Positions 59,501-64,000 of a DNA stretch of 64,000 bases are shown here, in pieces. The translations under genes were made by a program, and so were the position numbers. This stretch comes from Penium margaritaceum. Lineage: Eukaryota > Streptophyta > Zygnematophyceae > Desmidiales > Peniaceae. The DNA is taken from contig SZWC01006949.1 of NCBI GenBank assembly GCA_023375785.1, forward strand, positions 27,491 through 91,490, given 5' to 3'. Below the pieces are notes generated by a model. The model saw only the letters and a program-made list of their open reading frames with translations. It made no database searches and was not told the DNA's origin. The number at the start of each line of letters is the position of its first letter. Position 1 is the stretch's first letter.

Positions 59501-61015
59501 AGTACCAACCTAGGGAGGTGAACCCGGCAGATCCTTTATCGCGGAGGCCGGAATTGAGCCTCAACGCCATCTCAGCGCTGATATGATCTTGAGTCATGCA
59601 TAGCTGATTCAGGCACGGCTATGGCATGGACGGTGAGTTCACGACTGGTGCGCTAAAAGAAACCACATGGGATAGAGTGTACTGGGAAAGGGGGCAAGAG
59701 TGGAGGATTGTCGTGCCGGACTATACGCCATTGAAGTAGTTGCTGCTAGATGGGACGCATGACACCCACTACTTGGGTCACTTTGACTTTGACAAGACGC
59801 TCAAAGCTTTGGAACGCCAATACTGGTGATCGTCAATGGCAACTGATTGTTAGAGGTTTGTCAGCAGTTTTGATGTGTGCCAACGCATCAAGGCGGAGGA
59901 CCAAGCCACCTTGGGAGCCGTAACCATTGCTTTTGCCAGAGAGGCCATGGACAGACAACTTGATTGACTACATTAGGGGGTTGCCTGTGACGCAGTATAT
60001 CAACACAGTGTTGGTGGTGGTGGAACGGTTATCCAAGATGGCGCATTTGATCACATGTCCGGAGAGTGTTTTGGCTGTTGGGATAGCTCAAATCCTCCTC
60101 CGTCATGCCATCAAGCTACATGGAGTGCCACAGTCAACGGTCTCAGATTGCGACCCATGCTTCACTTCGCGATTCTGGAGAGATCTCGTAGAGAAACTGG
60201 GCACGAGGATGGAGCTGACCACAGCATACCACCCATAGAGCGATGGACAAATAGAGCACACGAACCAGACTTTGGAGCAGCTGCTGCCGAGCATGGTCCC
60301 ACCGCATGGAGAGGGTTGGAAGGAGAAGCTCGGAGTGGCAGAGCTTGCCTACAACTGAGCAGTGTCAGCATCAATAGGGAAGTCACCATTTGAGGTGGTC
60401 TATGGTCACCTGCCACTCAGCCCAACCGCCCTTGCTACTGCAAGAGCTCTTCCTGCTATGCAGCAGATTGCTCAAGGGTTTGCCACCACTTGGGACGTGG
60501 TGCAGTTGCAGCTGTTGAAGGCACAAAAGCAAATGAAGCAGCAAGCTAAGTAGCATCGATTTGTGGAGGACATCCAAGTGGGAGATCACAAAATGCTAAA
60601 CTCTGCAAATCTGTTGCTGATGGGAGCTGGGAGTCTAAAGCTGAAGCCGCAATGGGTGGGTCCATTTCGCATTATGGAGAAGTGGTCGGCCGTTTCCTAC
60701 AAGTTCTAGCTGCTAGCCCACGACACCATCCATCCGGTGTTCCACATCTCCCTGCTTTGTACTTATCGCAATCCCAATACCTTCTTCCAGGGTCGTGGGA
60801 CAGCTCCACCTTCTACGTTGAAGGAAATGAGGAGTTTGAGGTGGAAAAACTTATGGCGACGGCCAGAAGGGACGTCGGCGCGAGTTTTTGGTGTAATGGA
60901 AGGGGTGCCCTGCGGAGGACAACTATTTGGAGCCAGAGGCCAACTCCATTTTTGGGGTACCAGCACTGTTCTTTCGGAGTATCTCAGGCCCTCTTGGACG
61001 TTGTGCCTCTGAACC
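56560..61015 (+). pseudogene. E4 gag-pol region with chromodomain remnant
   Basis: Approximate parts, matched block by block to E1: gag 56560-57230 (MEQAMQQIVEQL start, paired-Trp core near 56860-56890); protease 57670-57900; RT 58250-58800 (LGYHQIRSTEKDVEKMVF, FLDDILIY); RNase H 59160-59490; integrase 59750-60400 (RFWRDLVEKLGTRMELTTAY); chromodomain remnant 60830-60960, starting EEFEVEKL. The region is broken. Confidence 0.85.
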
Positions 61016-61029
61016 GGGGGGGGAGTGAA

Positions 61030-61795
61030 TGTAATGAGGTACTCGCCTTTTTTTGGCATACTCGGGGCCTCGTCCGAGTTTTGGGGGCATGCAGGCCTTT
61101 TTCTGTTTTTTTTCTTTTGGAAGTTGTGGTGGAGCTCACCTCTGCTCGATGGTCGATGCGAGGAGGAGGAGGATCGAGTGAGCAAATTTGCACCAGCATG
61201 TGGTGTACGCCGGCGCAAGGGGGTGTTTTGCCCGTAGCTACGAATGGGTGTTCCGGACACGCAAGGCAAGGTTGCGTGTGACACTCACAGCGAGTGGCAT
61301 GATGGTCACGCCACTCGCCAAGGGCTGTTTCAACGGACGGCCCCGACCATGCGCGTGGTCAACGGTGGTAGCAGTTCCATTGACTACGTCCGTGGGACGG
61401 TCGCAGTACCACTAGTGGTGTGCACAACAGGACGAACACACTTCTTGCCAGGAGTCATACGCGACCAACGAGGCGGCCCGCCGAGAGACAAAGAAGGACC
61501 GTTGATTTGGACGATCGACCATCGTGGACTTCTCACACAAGGCACCAGGTGCAAGTAGGGCACCGAGTTTGGGTACAAGCAGGGCACCGAGTACAGGTGC
61601 AAGTAGCTTGTCATAACAAGCTAGAAGAGCAGTAGGCTAGGACCAGGACTAGCCTGCCGAACAGTATAAACACTTTGTACACTATTCATTGTAATTGACC
61701 TATGTTTTCCAAGTCTGGCTTCCAGACTTCTCCTATCATATCTTTCCGCTGCGTCTGTGCTCTCTACATACTTAACCTTAATCTCTTGAGAGAAC
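61030..61795 (+). repeat. E4 3' LTR, main part
   Basis: Starts TGTAATGAGG after the purine tract GGGGGGGAGTGAA. It carries the 24-bp array from 61548 and a TATA-like AGTATAAACAC near 61663. It is cut by the TRIM at 61796, and its last ~16 bp follow at 62202-62217 (AGCACACGCACTCACA). Confidence 0.9.
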
Positions 61796-61956
61796 TGTAG
61801 CAGATTGGACGGAATCCTTGACCGACTGGGCCAAAACCGCGGTACTTGAGGGTCTCCGACCCTCAAGCCATCCCGTCCAACCGCCCAAAGTCCCAGGTGA
61901 CCCCGCTCAAGCCACGTGGCTCCTTCGACCGGTCGGCGTGGCACTGCCACGTTACA
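61796..61956 (-). repeat. TRIM 3' LTR
   Basis: 161 bp and strongly self-complementary. It has arms CTTGAGGGTC and GACCCTCAAG around a 3-base loop near 61846-61868, a TTGGACGG/CCGTCCAA pair, and GTGGCA/TGCCAC near the end. Confidence 0.9.
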
Positions 61957-62030
61957 CTCCCCCCCATTAGGAGTGAGAGCTGCCTCGGCAACTCCGGTAA
62001 TCCCAACGTGGGATTCGAGCCCTGGAGTTT

Positions 62031-62040
62031 TTGATACCAA
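62031..62040 (-). other. TRIM primer-binding site
   Basis: TTGGTATCAA on the - strand, adjacent to the 5' LTR. It is the initiator-tRNA-Met type also used by E6. Confidence 0.85.
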
Positions 62041-62201
62041 TGTAGGGGATTGGACGGAATCCTTGGTCGACTATACCAAAACAGCGGTGCTTGAGGGTCT
62101 CCGACCATCAAGCCATCCCGTCCAACCGCCCACAGTCCCAGCTGACCCCGCTCGAGCCACGTGGCTCCTTCGACCGGTCGGCGTGGCACTGCCACGGTAC
62201 A
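62041..62201 (-). repeat. TRIM 5' LTR
   Basis: 161 bp, same length as its partner and ~91% identical by eye. The long palindromic pairs are retained with few changes. Confidence 0.9.
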
Positions 62202-62222
62202 AGCACACGCACTCACAACAAA

Positions 62223-62375
62223 GGTTTTGACATATTCTCAAGCGTTGGCGGCCTGCATCATGCGGATGCCAAAGGAACCTGCCGTGCTGTTCAGTTCGGC
62301 GTAAATCTTTGATCACTTTTGCCATGTTTGTCTCTCCAGTTAGCAAGGAACGAGGTTTGTTCAGATTTTCAAAAA
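62223..62375 (-). repeat. Long inverted repeat, right arm, second part
   Basis: Continues the right arm after E4 and its target duplication. The order TTTTGACAT, TTCTCAA, CGTTGGCGG/CGGTC, GATCATC-like, GTCGGC/TTCGGCGTA and GCAAGGAACGAGG corresponds to the reverse complement of 54475-54625. The similarity is weaker than in the inner arm. Confidence 0.65.
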
Positions 62376-62649
62376 GTATAATGTGACTAGATAATCATGT
62401 CTCTGTCTCTGTCCTTATGTGAGGTGATGGGTCGCTGATAGGTCACTAACAGTCGAGCCCATCTGATTCTTGACCCATGGGAAGCTCAAACCTGGCTAAG
62501 TAGGTCAAAGTTGTAAGCCGACTTGAACGGCTGGACGGTCATTTTAACGCCCTACGATTCTGGCGGTGCAAATTTCCCCCCCTAGCTATTTTTTCGTGGA
62601 GTATTAGCACCGCTCGAATGGAGACTTTGGTAGTTGCTATGAAGTTACG
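62376..62649. other. No gene recognised; holds dispersed repeat copy 2
   Basis: Between the inverted repeat and E7. The part at 62465-62575 is the second copy of the short repeat seen at 21165-21260 (CTTGACCCAT, GAAGCTCAA, AGTTGTAAGCCG, TAACGCCC). Nothing else was recognised. Confidence 0.5.
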
Positions 62650-63266
62650 TAACTAGGCCATGTGTGGTGAGGTGGGTGAATGCAACAATTCACACCAAAC
62701 ATGAGACGCCATGGATGCAGTAACTTGCTTGCAAAGTTGTGCACTCAACGAAGAAAAGAGAGGGATGGGAGGGAGCGAGCGAAACTAGTACCGGTGAGCA
62801 CTCACTCACCACAAGTGACAAACTCGGGTGAGCAAGTGCCGCCACCCCGGGGTCGAGTCCAACTGCTCGGAATAAACCGAGGGCGGCTACTCACCAATGC
62901 ACGGTCAAGACCCGCACGGTGGCCCCTTAAGGATCAGCATGTGGGAAACATGCAGCTCCCCCATAACATGCAAGGCAACATGATATGATGTAGGGCACGA
63001 CAGTGAGAATGTACGGGCCTCAGCATCTACCGCATCACAGAGAGTCATAGAAAACCATGGAGAATCATGCAATGATCACGTTTGTGCCCGAGGGCATTCC
63101 TAGGTCCAGCAGCAGCAGCAGCTTGAGAGGATCAACGGCTCCAACGAGGATGGGCACGTCGGATGCTTCCCCAGGTGGGACCATTGTCATTCAATATGTA
63201 CTGAGTGTGTGTAGAGTGTGAGAGGCAAGAGGGCATATAGTTGTGAGTGGCCAACGAACTTCAACA
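62650..63266 (-). repeat. E7 3' LTR (outer end uncertain)
   Basis: On the - strand it starts TGTTGAAGTTCGTTGGCC at 63266, directly after the purine tract CATGGGGGAG that follows copia RNase H. A TATA-like ACTATATGCCC lies ~30 bp in. The outer end cannot be fixed because the partner LTR lies outside the window; 62650 is a guess. Confidence 0.55.
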
Positions 63267-64000
63267 CTCCCCCATGACCCGCAGACAAGCAACCCACACA
63301 CATATGAGAGAATCACAAGAGGTGAGAGAGAGAAACACACCAATAATCAACCTGGATCATGCGGACTGATGAGACCCAGAGAGTGAACAGCACTTTTGAA
63401 GACGTTTTGGCTGAGGGCTTTAGTGAAAAAGTCAGCTCTCTGTGATTGTGTATCCACCCATGCGACTTGGACGATGCCGACAGCAATGCACTCATGAACA
63501 AAATGATGCTCCGCATTGATGTGCTTGGTGCGTGAGTGATGCATGCCAATGTTCTCAGTAATGGCTTTTGTACTTAGATTGTCACGGCACGGAGTGATGT
63601 AGTGGATGGGAACACACAATTGCTGTAGTAGACAATACAGCCAGACACCTTCATACGTGCTTGCACCAAGAGCGACATACTCAGCCTCAGCAGTGCTGCG
63701 TGCTACACACCCTTGCTTGATACTCTTCCAGGAGACTGCAGTATCACCAACCAGAAAGATGTACCCTGTACGGCTACGAGCATCAGAGACATGTGCCCAG
63801 TCACTGTCGGTGAAACCGTCCACCACGACCGAGGGTTGTACACGAAAGTGCAGCCCAACACGAGGGGTGGAGAGGGCGTATCACACCACTCGCAATGCTA
63901 CCTTGAGGTGATGCTCACGGGGGCACTCGGAGAACTGAGATAGGAAGTTCACCGCAAAAGCCACGTCCGCACGTTTGGTCGTAGCAAGATACATTACGAA
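63266..64000 (-). mobile_element. E7: Ty1/copia element, 3' end only
   Basis: The 3' end of a copia element whose body continues beyond the right edge. From 64000 downwards: VMYLATTKRADVAFAVNFLS (end of RT/connection), then RNase H with GFTDSDWAHVSDARSRTGYI, DTAVSWKSIKQGCVARSTAE, AEYVALGAS and HINAEHHFVHE, ending near 63347 in ALSQNVFKSAVHSLGL. Acidic residues of the RNase H fold (TDSDWA, EAEY) are visible. The RNase H part that can be seen is open over ~160 codons, so E7 looks younger than E6. The state of the rest is unknown. Confidence 0.88.

Larger units (their letters stand above)
61796..62201 (-). mobile_element. TRIM (miniature LTR retrotransposon)
   Basis: A 406-bp element made of two 161-bp direct repeats (61796-61956 and 62041-62201), each TGTAG...TACA on the + strand, around an 84-bp centre. 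On the - strand the centre starts with the primer-binding site TTGGTATCA directly after the LTR and ends with a purine tract (AATGGGGGGGAG) directly before the other LTR. It encodes no protein, as expected of TRIMs, which depend on enzymes of other elements. The repeats differ at about 14 of 161 sites by eye. The flanking 5-mers are AGAAC and AGCAC, and AGCAC is the sequence expected at this point of the family A LTR. It is structurally whole. Confidence 0.9.
55435..62217 (+). mobile_element. E4: Ty3/gypsy chromovirus, family A, in the inverted repeat
   Basis: Family A element colinear with E1 and E2: LTR, primer-binding site, gag, pol with chromodomain, LTR. It lies inside the right arm of the long inverted repeat. 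The flanking 5-mers are ACATA (55430-55434) and ACAAA (62218-62222), a target-site duplication with one difference. Its 3' LTR is in turn split by a TRIM at 61796-62201. The LTRs are far more diverged than those of E1, so it is an older insertion. It is broken, well over ten disruptions. Confidence 0.92.

Noticed and set aside
61796-62201. Simple tandem duplication of a ~245-bp unit
   Set aside because: The primer-binding site, purine tract, TG...CA ends and near-matching 5-bp flanks show two LTRs of a TRIM.
62800-62885. Possible tRNA: GGGTCGAGTCC resembles a B box
   Set aside because: No A box, acceptor stem or cloverleaf could be found, and the position is within the presumed E7 LTR.

Overview
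The window is eukaryotic nuclear DNA made almost entirely of transposable-element fossils. No intact host gene, rRNA, tRNA or CRISPR array could be supported. The mix points to a plant or streptophyte-alga genome: Ty3/gypsy elements with a C-terminal chromodomain, primer-binding sites of the initiator-tRNA-Met type (TGGTATCA), Ty1/copia elements, a TRIM (a miniature LTR element), a Mutator-like transposase with a SWIM zinc finger, and a PIF/Harbinger transposase. A repeat-rich charophyte is a reasonable guess, but the species cannot be read from the sequence.

Layout, left to right. 1-900: GA-rich and (CA)n microsatellites. 892-7287: E1, the best preserved copy of gypsy family A, inserted in the CA tract. 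7288-12240: unassigned DNA with low-complexity stretches. 12300-12925 (-): decayed PIF/Harbinger transposase. 17040-18560 (-): decayed Mutator-like transposase with a palindrome where its catalytic core should be. 21395-32990: E3, a gypsy family B copy, split by E2 (24806-31194, family A). 32990-41908 (-): E5, a second family B copy facing E3 tail to tail and carrying a ~490-bp insert with CACTA-like ends. 42540-43260 and 51210-51850: an inverted pair of a dispersed repeat that brackets E6, a copia element (44193-50871, -). 54475-62375: a ~1.1-kb long inverted repeat whose right arm is split by E4 (55435-62217, family A); the 3' LTR of E4 is itself split by a 406-bp TRIM (61796-62201). 62650-64000 (-): E7, a copia element running off the right edge.

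There is no operon-like cooperation between genes. The organising theme is nested insertion: E2 inside E3, and the TRIM inside E4 inside the inverted repeat. This gives a relative insertion order. All three family A copies lie on the + strand. By eye the two LTRs of E1 differ at roughly 50 of 773 sites, mostly by transitions, and those of E2 and E4 are clearly more diverged, so E1 is the youngest family A copy. All coordinates and percentages here come from reading by eye; domain edges are approximate.
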